Source of the DNA: Microbacterium faecale
Lineage (GTDB): Bacteria; Actinomycetota; Actinomycetes; Actinomycetales; Microbacteriaceae
Direction: 5' to 3'
DNA length: 64,000 nucleotides
Assembly (NCBI RefSeq): GCF_014640975.1
Contig: NZ_BMHO01000001.1
Location: 1,250,166 to 1,314,165, forward strand
Shown here: positions 9,585 to 16,970 of the stretch, piece after piece
Layout: every line of letters starts with the position of its first letter
Position numbering within the stretch: the stretch's first letter is position 1
Notes under the pieces: generated by a model
Database searches by the model: none
What the model saw: only the letters and a program-made list of their open reading frames with translations
Told to the model about the DNA's origin: nothing
Program-made: the position numbers and the translations under genes

Positions 9585-9617
9585 GTACTGACTTTCGGGG
9601 GTGCCGGTCGTCAGTAC
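9585..9617. promoter_or_regulatory. Inverted-repeat operator in the LuxR/DUF485 divergent promoter region
   Basis: Perfect 8-bp arms GTACTGAC and GTCAGTAC, separated by 17 bases (arm centres 25 bp apart), lie between the two divergent starts. The position suits a regulator acting on both directions; the adjacent LuxR-type protein is the natural candidate. Confidence 0.5.
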
Positions 9618-9722
9618 TCGATCCGTAGCGTCGAAGTTACCACTGGCCGCCCGTGCGGGCGGCCGTCGGCCCGTCGAGCACGATGTCGGGCACGACGTCA
9701 CGATATGCGGCAAGGAGGCCAC

Positions 9723-10073
9723 ATGACCGACAACGATATCGGAGCTCCCGATCGGAGCGCGGTGGACTACATCGAGGTCGAGGAATCACCGAGATTCCAA
9801 GGGCTCAAGAAGGCGCATCGGTCGTTCGTCTTTCCGATGGCCGTGCTCTTTCTCGTCTGGTACTTCGTCTACGTGCTCCTCGCGGGCTGGGCGCCGGAAT
9901 TCATCGCGCAGCGCGTGTTCGGCGACATCACGGTCGGCCTGCTGTTCGGGCTCGGCCAGTTCGTGACGACCTTCGCGATCACGATGGCGTACGTCGCGTT
10001 CGCGAACCGCAAGCTCGACCCGGTCGCCACGACGATCCGCGAGGACCTCGAGAAGCAGGAGGCAGGCGCATGA
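9723..10073 (+). CDS. DUF485 membrane protein
   Basis: 116 aa with two transmembrane helices (about residues 35-58, FPMAVLFLVWYFVYVLLAGW, and 72-95). DUF485 proteins are nearly always encoded directly before an acetate/monocarboxylate sodium symporter and are thought to be accessory subunits. The start has a strong ribosome site (AAGGAGG). The stop overlaps the start of the symporter gene (ATGA), which indicates coupled translation. Confidence 0.92.
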   Translation: MTDNDIGAPDRSAVDYIEVEESPRFQGLKKAHRSFVFPMAVLFLVWYFVYVLLAGWAPEFIAQRVFGDITVGLLFGLGQFVTTFAITMAYVAFANRKLDPVATTIREDLEKQEAGA

Positions 10074-11695
10074 ACGAGTGGCTGACCACCGTCGGCTCGT
10101 CGATCTCGGCGGCCGTCGTCGAGATCGAATCGAACCCGATCCTCAACATGTCGATCTTCGCGGCGTTCGTCGCCGTGACGATGTTCATCGTCGTCCGCGC
10201 GAGCCGCAACAATCGCTCGGCCGCCGACTACTACGCGGGCGGACGCTCCTTCACGGGGCCACAGAACGGCTTCGCGATCTCGGGCGACTACCTGTCGGCC
10301 GCGTCGTTCCTCGGCATCGTCGGCGCGATCGCCGTCAACGGCTATGACGGGTTCCTCTACTCCATCGGATTCCTCGTCGCGTGGCTCGTCGCGCTGCTGC
10401 TCGTCGCCGAGCTGATGCGAAACACGGGCAAGTTCACGATGGCCGACGTTCTGTCGTTCCGCCTCAAGCAGCGGCCCGTGCGCATGGCGGCGGCGCTCAC
10501 GACGCTTGCCGTGTGCTTTTTCTACCTGCTGGCGCAGATGGCCGGTGCGGGCGCGCTCGTGTCGCTGCTGATGGGCATCGACGGGGCCGTTGGCCAGTCG
10601 GTCGTGATCGCGGTGGTCGGCGTGGTCATGGTGCTGTACGTGCTCGTGGGCGGCATGAAGGGCACGACCTGGGTGCAGATCATCAAGGCGTTCCTCCTCA
10701 TCGGCGGCGCGTTGGTGATGACGATCTGGGTGCTCGCGATGCACGGCTTCAGTATCAACACGCTTCTGGAGTCCGCGGTCGCGGCGTCCGAGCACGGCGA
10801 CAAGATCCTCGGGCCGGGTCTGCAGTACTCCAACCCGCTCGACTTCCTGTCGCTCGCGCTCGCCCTCGTGCTTGGCACCGCGGGGCTCCCGCACGTGCTC
10901 ATGCGCTTCTACACGGTGCCCACGGCGAAGGAAGCCCGTCGCTCCGTTGTCTGGGCGATCTGGCTGATCGGCCTGTTCTACCTGCTGAGCCTCGTGCTCG
11001 GCTACGGTGCAGGCGCCATGGTCGGCCCAGAGCGGATCCTCGGTGCGCCCGGCGGCGTGAACTCGGCAGCGCCTCTGCTCGCGGAGGCGCTCGGCGGACC
11101 AGTGCTGATGGGCTTCATCTCGGCGGTCGCATTCGCCACGATCCTCGCCGTCGTCGCGGGCCTCACGATCACCGCATCGGCGTCGTTCGCGCACGACATC
11201 TACGCGAACGTGATCAAGAAGGGCAAGGTCTCCGGCAAGGGTGAAGTCCGCGTCGCGCGGATGACGACGCTTGTCATCGGCGCCCTGGCGATCGTCGGCG
11301 GCATCGGCGTGCAGAACCAGAACGTAGCGTTCCTCGTCGCGCTCGCCTTCGCTGTCGCGGCCTCGGCGAACCTGCCGACGATCCTGTACTCGCTGTTCTG
11401 GCGTGGGTTCACCACGACGGGCGCCGTGATGAGCATGTACGGCGGCCTCGGCTCGGCCCTGCTGCTCATCGTGCTCTCGCCGGTTTTCTCTGGCACGGAG
11501 ACGAGCGTCTTCGCGGACATCGACATCGCGGTCTTCCCGCTGTCGAATCCCGGCATCATCTCGATCCCGCTCGGCTTCCTGCTCGGGTTCCTCGGATCCG
11601 TCCTCGGACGCCGCAAGGAAGATCCGCGGATCGCCGCCGAGATGGAGGTGCGCGCGCTCACGGGACACGGCGCAGAGAAGGAGGTCGAGCACTGA
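10070..11695 (+). CDS. actP: Cation/acetate symporter (SSS family, ActP-like)
   Basis: 541 aa with about thirteen membrane segments. SSS signatures include the ADYYAGGRSFTGPQNGFAIS stretch, then GDYLSAASFLGI, typical of ActP/MctC transporters that take up acetate and other short monocarboxylates with Na+ or H+. The first helix and an outward N-terminus fit the family. It is translationally coupled to DUF485 and ends just before a strong hairpin that originally separated it from the convergent tag gene. Confidence 0.92.
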   Translation: MNEWLTTVGSSISAAVVEIESNPILNMSIFAAFVAVTMFIVVRASRNNRSAADYYAGGRSFTGPQNGFAISGDYLSAASFLGIVGAIAVNGYDGFLYSIGFLVAWLVALLLVAELMRNTGKFTMADVLSFRLKQRPVRMAAALTTLAVCFFYLLAQMAGAGALVSLLMGIDGAVGQSVVIAVVGVVMVLYVLVGGMKGTTWVQIIKAFLLIGGALVMTIWVLAMHGFSINTLLESAVAASEHGDKILGPGLQYSNPLDFLSLALALVLGTAGLPHVLMRFYTVPTAKEARRSVVWAIWLIGLFYLLSLVLGYGAGAMVGPERILGAPGGVNSAAPLLAEALGGPVLMGFISAVAFATILAVVAGLTITASASFAHDIYANVIKKGKVSGKGEVRVARMTTLVIGALAIVGGIGVQNQNVAFLVALAFAVAASANLPTILYSLFWRGFTTTGAVMSMYGGLGSALLLIVLSPVFSGTETSVFADIDIAVFPLSNPGIISIPLGFLLGFLGSVLGRRKEDPRIAAEMEVRALTGHGAEKEVEH

Positions 11696-11719
11696 GTCAC
11701 GTGCCGTTCCTCGGATGAC

Positions 11720-11760
11720 GCAGCGGCGTCTGGTGATCAGCTCACCAGACGCCGCTGCTT
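11720..11760 (+). terminator. Terminator after actP, overlapping the original tag 3' end
   Basis: A 17-bp perfect stem (11720-11736 with 11742-11758), 5-nt loop, then TTCCTCT. The complement of the right arm contains the stop codon of the displaced tag tail, so the hairpin once served two convergent genes. Confidence 0.8.
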
Positions 11761-11806
11761 CCTCTCCGGTGGCTGCCGACCAGGTGGGTGTCGACGATGC
11801 CGATCG
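11742..11806 (-). pseudogene. tag: Detached 3' end of the tag gene
   Basis: Reading leftward, this stretch encodes IGIVDTHLVGSHRRGSSGVW and a stop. It matches the C-terminal region of 3-methyladenine DNA glycosylase I, in which the segment VDDH...C holds zinc ligands. The main body of the same gene lies at the right end of the prophage, where it breaks off after the same codons (IGIV). The piece has no start and cannot be expressed as Tag. Confidence 0.88.
11792..11806. repeat. attL core of the prophage
   Basis: The 15-bp CGACGATGCCGATCG is repeated exactly at 53012-53026. Host sequence (tag tail) lies to its left and phage sequence to its right. The integrase is a serine recombinase, whose attB and attP usually share only a short core. 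Confidence 0.88.
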
Positions 11807-11841
11807 GCGCGAACGATGAACGCTCATAAGATTCCCGGGTG

Positions 11842-12150
11842 CTACCGAACCAGGTCCTCGTGCTCCGGGCAGAAGTTGTCGACTGCTGCGATCACGACAG
11901 TGCCTGCCTCGGCAATCGACCAGCCGAGACCCTCAAGCATGCCTGCGGCGTCGTGCGCCGAGGATCCATCGTCCATGTTGGTGCACAGGGCTCGACCAAG
12001 CTCGATCGCCTCGGTTTCCGACCCGCGGTCGAAAACTTGCGGCGTATCGTCCTTGATCGACTGAATGAACGCGTCCTCCGGCGATGGGGAGCATCCCGCC
12101 AGGGCAACGGTTCCCAGGGCGAGAGCGAAGATGGCGCGAACGGGTTTCAT
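11842..12150 (-). CDS. DUF732-like lipoprotein (prophage left-end accessory gene)
   Basis: 102 aa. A signal peptide with lipobox LAGC (Cys ~21) predicts export and lipid attachment. The mature part (AFIQSIKDDTP ... LGRALCTNMDDG ... FCPEHEDLVR) has the two-cysteine helical pattern of DUF732, common in actinobacterial exported proteins. TATCGT lies about seven bases before the ATG, so it is probably leaderless. It lies just inside attL and may be a lysogenic-conversion gene. Function unknown. Confidence 0.75.
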   Translation of the reverse strand: MKPVRAIFALALGTVALAGCSPSPEDAFIQSIKDDTPQVFDRGSETEAIELGRALCTNMDDGSSAHDAAGMLEGLGWSIAEAGTVVIAAVDNFCPEHEDLVR

Positions 12151-12228
12151 GTTCGCCACGATAGCGGTCGCATACGCGGCGTCTCGTGGGGTCTGCGGTT
12201 CGCTGCACACTCCGCGTAGTCTCGTCGC

Positions 12229-12387
12229 ATGGATGATCTCGACTCTGCCGCGCAGCCAATCTGCCCCGCATGCGGCGTCATCATGCACCCCGAGGATGGT
12301 GGGGATGAGTGTCGCGAGTGCGGGTATCGGATCGAGTGGCCCGGCGTGCAGCATCCGGGCGACGGCGAAGGGATCATCGACCTCTGA
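12229..12387 (+). CDS. Small zinc-ribbon protein
   Basis: 52 aa with two Cys pairs, CPAC (residues ~12-15) and CREC (~29-32), followed by GYRIEWPG. This is a typical zinc ribbon. The leaderless promoter TAGTCT lies six bases before the ATG. It is divergent from the lipoprotein gene. Function unknown; it may bind nucleic acid or protein. Confidence 0.65.
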   Translation: MDDLDSAAQPICPACGVIMHPEDGGDECRECGYRIEWPGVQHPGDGEGIIDL

Positions 12388-12414
12388 CGGACCTCGCGCC
12401 TATATTCCTGCACT

Positions 12415-12717
12415 GTGACACGTGACCACCTCGACGACGACACTCGTCTCGACATCGCCCTCTCCGCCGCGATCGGCCGACACCGATACGACGCCACCCC
12501 GGACGCTGCGATTCAGGAGTTGCAGGCGCTGGCCGACGGTCGGAACGACATCCTCGCGCGCGTCGCCGGCACGTGGGCCGGATTCTATGAGGACGACCCG
12601 CACGTGCGCACGACCGTCGACCCCCTCCGGGAGATCCCCGGCGCGACACAGTGGATCGAACTCGGCCGCAGCCGCGCCGGCAAGACACGACCGACACCCT
12701 GGCCCGCATCTCACTAG
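12415..12717 (+). CDS. Hypothetical protein
   Basis: 100 aa, mostly helical and acidic, no recognised domain. It starts with GTG eight bases after a good -10 box (TATATT at 12401-12406), so it is probably leaderless. The C-terminal ~20 residues are basic and Pro-rich. It lies in the left accessory island of the prophage. Confidence 0.55.
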   Translation: MTRDHLDDDTRLDIALSAAIGRHRYDATPDAAIQELQALADGRNDILARVAGTWAGFYEDDPHVRTTVDPLREIPGATQWIELGRSRAGKTRPTPWPASH

Positions 12718-12758
12718 ACCCGTATCTATCCGACACCCACAAGCGTACGGTCAAGAGT

Positions 12759-12917
12759 ATGTGGACCGTACTGTTAATCCTGTTGGCTGCGTGGGCCGTG
12801 CTCACCGTCGTCGGATTCGCGATCGAGGGCCTGTTCTGGCTGGCCATGATCGGGCTCATCTTATTCATCGCGACGGTCGTGTTCGGATTCATCCGAAACC
12901 ACCGACGGAAGAAGTAA
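12759..12917 (+). CDS. Micro-membrane protein, paralogue of the gene at 40139
   Basis: 52 aa with two hydrophobic helices (MWTVLLILLAAWAVLTVVGF, then a second segment after GLFWLAMIG) and a basic end (RNHRRKK). It aligns over its full length with the protein at 40139-40297. Both genes have TACGGT seven bases before the ATG and no ribosome site, so both are probably leaderless. Similar short proteins annotated only as hydrophobic protein are common in actinobacteria. It probably sits in the inner membrane; function unknown. Confidence 0.75.
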   Translation: MWTVLLILLAAWAVLTVVGFAIEGLFWLAMIGLILFIATVVFGFIRNHRRKK

Positions 12918-12969
12918 GCCTTCCGCACGCCACCGGGAGGAAGAGGCAAGCAGACCCCATCGGAAAGAC

Positions 12970-13245
12970 ATGACCATGACAGATCAACAATCCTCAGAAA
13001 AGCACCAGAACCAAGACGCCGACGAGAAAGCCAACGAGAGATGGGACTCAGAAGGCGGAGCATCTGACGCGCAAGCACCCGAGGATCCGCCTCGCACCCG
13101 CAGAGAGCGAGCGTGGGACGCCGCCCGGATCGAACACTGGCACGGCGCGAAGTCCACGTCGGAGACGCAGCAGCGAGCCGACAAGTGGACACGCGATCAC
13201 GAATCCGACGGCGAGGCCGCCGAGGACGAACAGCGCAACGAGTGA
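12970..13245 (+). CDS. Highly charged hypothetical protein
   Basis: 91 aa, no hydrophobic segment, dominated by Glu, Asp, Gln and Arg, and likely disordered. There is a central motif RRERAWDAARIEHWHGAK. It follows the micro-membrane gene by about 50 bases. The frame continues after its stop into the short frame at 13291, hinting at an older, longer protein. Confidence 0.5.
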   Translation: MTMTDQQSSEKHQNQDADEKANERWDSEGGASDAQAPEDPPRTRRERAWDAARIEHWHGAKSTSETQQRADKWTRDHESDGEAAEDEQRNE

Positions 13246-13284
13246 CTATCCCTGGCCACGACGAGCTGCCTCTGTGCTGACGCG

Positions 13285-13300
13285 ACGAAAGTGCCCCTCC
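13285..13300. repeat. 16-bp direct repeat left of the SRAP gene
   Basis: ACGAAAGTGCCCCTCC here is identical to 14174-14189. The second copy forms the left arm of the SRAP terminator hairpin. The pair brackets a segment of about 0.9 kb that holds the SRAP gene. Confidence 0.7.
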
Positions 13301-13428
13301 GGCTCGTGTGGTCGGAAGTGCGCGACCTCCTCGACATCGCAGAGTGCAACAACGTCACAGAGTTGATCGGCGTGCTCGAGGAGTACCGGGCGGATCCGCC
13401 GTTACCGAACGCGCCCGTGGACCTCTAG
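13291..13428 (+). CDS. Short hypothetical frame, possible gene remnant
   Basis: 45 codons from a GTG. The inferred peptide (SEVRDLLDIAECNNVTELIG) reads like a real helical protein, but there is no ribosome site and the start lies within the 16-bp direct repeat. It is in frame with, and downstream of, the charged protein's stop, so it may be a cut-off C-terminus. Confidence 0.35.
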   Translation: MPLRLVWSEVRDLLDIAECNNVTELIGVLEEYRADPPLPNAPVDL

Positions 13429-13460
13429 CGGTGCCGGGTCGCGCGACATACGCTGTCGGA

Positions 13461-14168
13461 ATGTGCGGACGATTCGCCCTCGACGACAAGGTCAACGCCT
13501 CGATCACTGACTTCGTGGTGGGCACGGGCCGGAGTCACAACGAGTGGACGCCCGATTGGGCGAACCGGTGGAACATCAAACCCACCCAGCAGATCGCCGT
13601 CATCCTCGACTCCGCGAAGACTGAGCAGCTGCGAGTCGAGTCGGCGCACTGGTCCCTCGTCCCGCCCTGGTCTGACAGCCTCAAGACGAAGTTTCCGACA
13701 TTCAACGCCCGCACCGAGGGCATCACGTCGAAAGCCACGTGGAAGAGCCCGCTCAAGTCCCGCAGGTGCATCATCCCTGCGTCGGGTTACTACGAATGGA
13801 CCGGCGAGAAGGGATCCAAGACGCCGTGGTGGATCCACCCGGAGAGCGGGATCCTCGGGTTCGCTGGCCTGTACGCGTGGTGGCAAGACAAGAGCGTCAC
13901 GGATGACGACCCCGCGAAATGGACGCTCACCGCGACGATGCTCACCATGCCCACCGTCGACCACCTCGCCAGCATCCACGACCGCAACCCCGTCGCACTG
14001 CCCGCAACTTTCTGGGAGCAGTGGATGGACCCGAGCATCACCGGCGGCCAGGACCTAGTCGACGAAGCCGTGAACGCCTCGCGGGGCGAAATGACAGCAC
14101 TCGACTACCACCGCGTCATGCCGTTCAAAGCTACCGACGACGGGCCACAGATGACGGTGCCCACGTAG
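13461..14168 (+). CDS. SRAP-domain abasic-site shield protein (YedK/HMCES family)
   Basis: 235 aa, full length. The catalytic Cys follows the initiator Met (MCGRFALDD). Other family motifs are WNIKPTQQIAVI, FNARTEGI, RRCIIPASGYYEW (active-site Glu) and SIHDRNPVALP (active-site His). The family forms a covalent thiazolidine link with abasic sites in single-stranded DNA and protects them from cleavage; bacterial members are often SOS-linked. TACGCT lies before the ATG, so it is leaderless. It is phage-borne and sits in a prophage that interrupts a glycosylase gene. Confidence 0.93.
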   Translation: MCGRFALDDKVNASITDFVVGTGRSHNEWTPDWANRWNIKPTQQIAVILDSAKTEQLRVESAHWSLVPPWSDSLKTKFPTFNARTEGITSKATWKSPLKSRRCIIPASGYYEWTGEKGSKTPWWIHPESGILGFAGLYAWWQDKSVTDDDPAKWTLTATMLTMPTVDHLASIHDRNPVALPATFWEQWMDPSITGGQDLVDEAVNASRGEMTALDYHRVMPFKATDDGPQMTVPT

Positions 14169-14173
14169 TCACA

Positions 14174-14209
14174 ACGAAAGTGCCCCTCCTGCCGAAGCAG
14201 GAGGGGCAC
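14174..14209 (+). terminator. SRAP gene terminator, including right copy of the 16-bp repeat
   Basis: A perfect 13-bp stem (14180-14192 with 14197-14209) with a CGAA tetraloop ends the SRAP transcript. Bases 14174-14189 are the second copy of the direct repeat found at 13285-13300. No T-run follows. Confidence 0.75.
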
Positions 14210-14277
14210 CGATTCGCGACGTTACGTATCTGCGGCTCATCTGTCCGATCGCTGCTATCGCCGTACCGCCTGACCAC

Positions 14278-15225
14278 CTAGGACAGGACCTCCACGCCCG
14301 TCGCTTTGTACGTGAATGAGGTGTCCCCGCCCGGGGACACGTTCTCAACCGCTTCTGCGTGGATCCTCAACCGGACACCTACATGTAGCGCAGACATGAC
14401 TTCAGCGGCGATGTCCTTCGCGTCGACACGTTCGAACTCGTCTGGAGCAGTCTCCAGCTCGAGCATTGGCTTCTTGTCACTGACCGTCCTGAGTACGCCC
14501 TCGAGCGCGATCGGCTCGCGGACGAGTCTCCGCGTGGTGATGAATCTGTTGATGTGCTCAAGGTGCGACAGGCCCAGCCTTGCGCGACGCACCGGGACGC
14601 GCGGCTGATGCCACACGATGTCAGGCTCGAACCCGCCGGAAAATAGAGAAGTCGAGAACGTGCGTAAGGCCGACGCCACGCGCGGACCCGCCGTATTGAG
14701 CGCCGCCGCAAATCCGCTGTCGTCAGAGTCCGGGCCGAGGACCTTTCCGCGATTTAGAATCGAAAGTGCACGGTCGATGGCCTTGTCGACATCCTGGTCA
14801 TCGGCGTCACGGAAGAACTCTCCCTGACCGTCAGGGAGGATCTCATCAGCGGGCGACGTCGCAGGAACCATGTTGAGAACCAGGGATCCCGGAAGTGCAG
14901 AGCCGTTCAGCATCAAGCGGGTTCGCGACTCGACTTCGGCGGGGATACGCCCGCGAAGCATCCGCCACCCGGTGTTTGCAAGCCCGGTGGCTAGGACGAG
15001 CTTCTGGAACCCGGTCATCACCTTCGCGACGGCCTCGACGGGAGCACTATGAATCGAGACCCCCGGGCCCGTGAGTCGGAGGCGGCCGGCAGAGGCCACA
15101 CGACGAACGGGAGAATTCTCCGCCATGAATGCATGCACGCTCATACGCGCGAGATCGGCCGCATCGGTCCACTGGACATCGGCGGGATCGACGCTCTCGC
15201 GGTAGGCCTCCCAATCAAACGACAT
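14278..15225 (-). CDS. Unknown partner protein of the NTase-like gene
   Basis: 315 aa, family not recognised. A mixed N-terminal region (~1-110) is followed by an acidic helical part (EFFRDADDQDVDKAIDRAL, ~135-160) and a C-terminal beta-rich domain from about 215 with a predicted core GVLRTVSDKKPMLELET and a final sheet segment (VGVRLRIHAEAVENVSPGG). No membrane segment or signal. Its start lies inside the end of the NTase-like gene (11-base overlap), so the two are translated together and probably act as one unit. Confidence 0.75.
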   Translation of the reverse strand: MSFDWEAYRESVDPADVQWTDAADLARMSVHAFMAENSPVRRVASAGRLRLTGPGVSIHSAPVEAVAKVMTGFQKLVLATGLANTGWRMLRGRIPAEVESRTRLMLNGSALPGSLVLNMVPATSPADEILPDGQGEFFRDADDQDVDKAIDRALSILNRGKVLGPDSDDSGFAAALNTAGPRVASALRTFSTSLFSGGFEPDIVWHQPRVPVRRARLGLSHLEHINRFITTRRLVREPIALEGVLRTVSDKKPMLELETAPDEFERVDAKDIAAEVMSALHVGVRLRIHAEAVENVSPGGDTSFTYKATGVEVLS

Positions 15226-15778
15226 GGATACCGTCCAACATCATCTCGAGGTAGCCAGCTCGTGGGAGCGCATCTTCGCGCACAGGCGGTGCGCCCTTCG
15301 GGCCGGAGCGACGTCGAAGCCAGAAGTCATCCCAGAACCCCCTCATCTGGATATAGCTCAGATGTTCATTCGATGGACCCGATGCTGCTTCTGGGTAGAC
15401 ATGCCACTGCGCCATGCCCGCATCCACGCGCAGCCCAGTCGTCGATCGGACTGCGCGGGTTGCGAACATCTGAAGTATCATACGATCCCTTGGATCGGCA
15501 ATGGCGCTGACATGACGATCTTCGCACCAGTAGACGACGTCGATGTCGTCCGGGTCCTGCTTGTTCGAAATGTACGAGCCAGAGACCCAGACGTACGCGA
15601 CAGGGACGATCTTCTGGAGCTCGCTGGTGACTGTCTTGAAGTGATCCCAGATCTCAACACGGCTGCTCGACTGCGCGAACTGCGGGTCGCGGACGTAACG
15701 AGCCTCGACATCGGCCAGCGTCACGTGGTGTCGGCCGAGGGGGAGCACGCCGTCAGTATTGAGCGCAGGAATGGACAT
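15215..15778 (-). CDS. Nucleotidyltransferase-like protein (resembles DUF6932)
   Basis: 187 aa. The first part (LPLGRHHVTLADVEARYVRD) resembles the opening of DUF6932 proteins. VWVSGSYISNKQDPDDIDVV carries the polymerase-beta nucleotidyltransferase signature: GS, about nine residues, then D-I-D. Such minimal NTases occur in toxin-antitoxin and phage-defence loci, where they modify RNA or protein, but some only bind. ATG at 15778 is chosen because GGAG lies eight bases upstream. It is the first gene of a two-gene operon in the accessory island. Confidence 0.7.
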   Translation of the reverse strand: MSIPALNTDGVLPLGRHHVTLADVEARYVRDPQFAQSSSRVEIWDHFKTVTSELQKIVPVAYVWVSGSYISNKQDPDDIDVVYWCEDRHVSAIADPRDRMILQMFATRAVRSTTGLRVDAGMAQWHVYPEAASGPSNEHLSYIQMRGFWDDFWLRRRSGPKGAPPVREDALPRAGYLEMMLDGIHVV

Positions 15779-15900
15779 ATCTCCGCACAGTAGCGGGTCG
15801 CGATCACAGGCCGATAACGACGAAATCGCTCCTCCCGGGGAGCCTGCCACCCGAAGGTGTCAGTAGCTCACCCAGGCGGGGCGCAGTCGTTCAGGAGGTA

Positions 15901-16227
15901 TCAGTCGCCGGCGTCACTGCCTCCGAGTCTGCGGGGCGTCTTCTGTTCTACGGTCTTCGCGCTCGAGCGCGTCACGAGGGCGTAGGACGCCTGCGCCACG
16001 ACGATCGCGAGCAGTACGAGCACCGGCCACTCCGGGACCGGCTCACCCGTGTACACGTAATAGAACGCCATCACGAGACCCGCGAGGACGACGGCGACGA
16101 TGATCGCGACGACCTTCTTCACCGTCGCCGACCATTCCGGCCGGTTGATGAGGGCGATCGCGTACGGCGCGAACAGCGACAGCAGCGTGAGGATCCCTGC
16201 AGGGATCGAGGGCAGAGTGATGTCCAT
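15901..16227 (-). CDS. Holin candidate (phage membrane protein)
   Basis: 108 aa with three hydrophobic segments (about residues 10-27, 38-57 and 67-85) and a charged C-terminus. Its size, topology and place beside the M23 endolysin fit a holin, which permeabilises the membrane at lysis. The start overlaps the stop of the gene at 16227-16526. Other small membrane genes lie in the same cassette, so which is the true holin is uncertain. Confidence 0.6.
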   Translation of the reverse strand: MDITLPSIPAGILTLLSLFAPYAIALINRPEWSATVKKVVAIIVAVVLAGLVMAFYYVYTGEPVPEWPVLVLLAIVVAQASYALVTRSSAKTVEQKTPRRLGGSDAGD

Positions 16228-16526
16228 CAGGAGTCCTTCGTGTCGTTCGAACGAGAATCGGAATCGGTGTAGGCCGGGAAGCTCGGGATGTCCGCCGGCT
16301 CCACACACGGGGCTGCGAACAGCAGCCGGGTCAGGTGCGAGGCGTGCTCCTCCATGCGGCGACGCTTCGACGCCTCCCGGTCTACGCGTCGCCACGCCCG
16401 GTCCACCTCGTCGCGCCGCTTCGCCCCCCGGTTCGAGATCTTGTCGAGGCCACGCTTGGTGAGCTCGAGGAGGATCGCACCACCGCCGGCGGCACCGATG
16501 AGGGATGCGATAGCTGCTGCATCCAT
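16227..16526 (-). CDS. Membrane-anchored lysis-cassette protein
   Basis: 99 aa: one N-terminal hydrophobic helix (AAAIASLIGAAGGGAILLEL), then a very basic helical region (RRDEVDRAWRRVDREASKRR) and a polar tail. The layout resembles small phage proteins that accompany holins. It overlaps the downstream holin candidate (ATGA) and lies three bases after the four-helix protein. Confidence 0.6.
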   Translation of the reverse strand: MDAAAIASLIGAAGGGAILLELTKRGLDKISNRGAKRRDEVDRAWRRVDREASKRRRMEEHASHLTRLLFAAPCVEPADIPSFPAYTDSDSRSNDTKDS

Positions 16527-16529
16527 CGG

Positions 16530-16967
16530 TCACCCCCGGCGTGGTTCGTAGCTGTAGTCCCGGATCAGCAGCCCCCGCAGGGTGAACGGTGCGGAAGCGA
16601 GCAGGATGATGCCAATCTGCGTCAGGCGCGACGAGCCCGTGTCGATGTTGTGCCAGTGCAACGTCGCGGCGACCGACAGGTAGATCGCCAGCCCCATCAG
16701 GATCGGCGCAAGACCGAGCAATCGCTCGACCCACCACCATCCCGGCAAGACCGTGATCGCCCCTACCACTCCACCGACGATGAACAGGCCCGACCAGATC
16801 GCCGTGAGGATGGGACCGAGCGGCCCCTCGATCGACTGCGGCGGGTTCGTGGCTGTGACCACGCCGACACCGATCGTGAGGAGATAGATCACGAAGTACG
16901 CCACCTTCAGGTGGCGCGGCTCCGTGATCGACTCCCAGAGTCGCCGCACACGCATGCGGATAGTCAC
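16530..16967 (-). CDS. Phage membrane protein with about four helices
   Basis: 145 aa. Hydrophobic segments at about residues 22-42, 52-75, 80-100 and 115-132. No catalytic motif. It lies directly between the endolysin gene and two smaller membrane-protein genes with three-base gaps, so it belongs to the lysis cassette. It may be a second holin or a superinfection protein. Confidence 0.6.
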   Translation of the reverse strand: MTIRMRVRRLWESITEPRHLKVAYFVIYLLTIGVGVVTATNPPQSIEGPLGPILTAIWSGLFIVGGVVGAITVLPGWWWVERLLGLAPILMGLAIYLSVAATLHWHNIDTGSSRLTQIGIILLASAPFTLRGLLIRDYSYEPRRG

Positions 16968-16970
16968 GGC

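Noticed and set aside
9869..11827. 652-codon leftward open frame opposite actP
   Set aside because: Composition is Arg/Asp/His-rich shadow of a membrane-protein gene; no start signal or domain.
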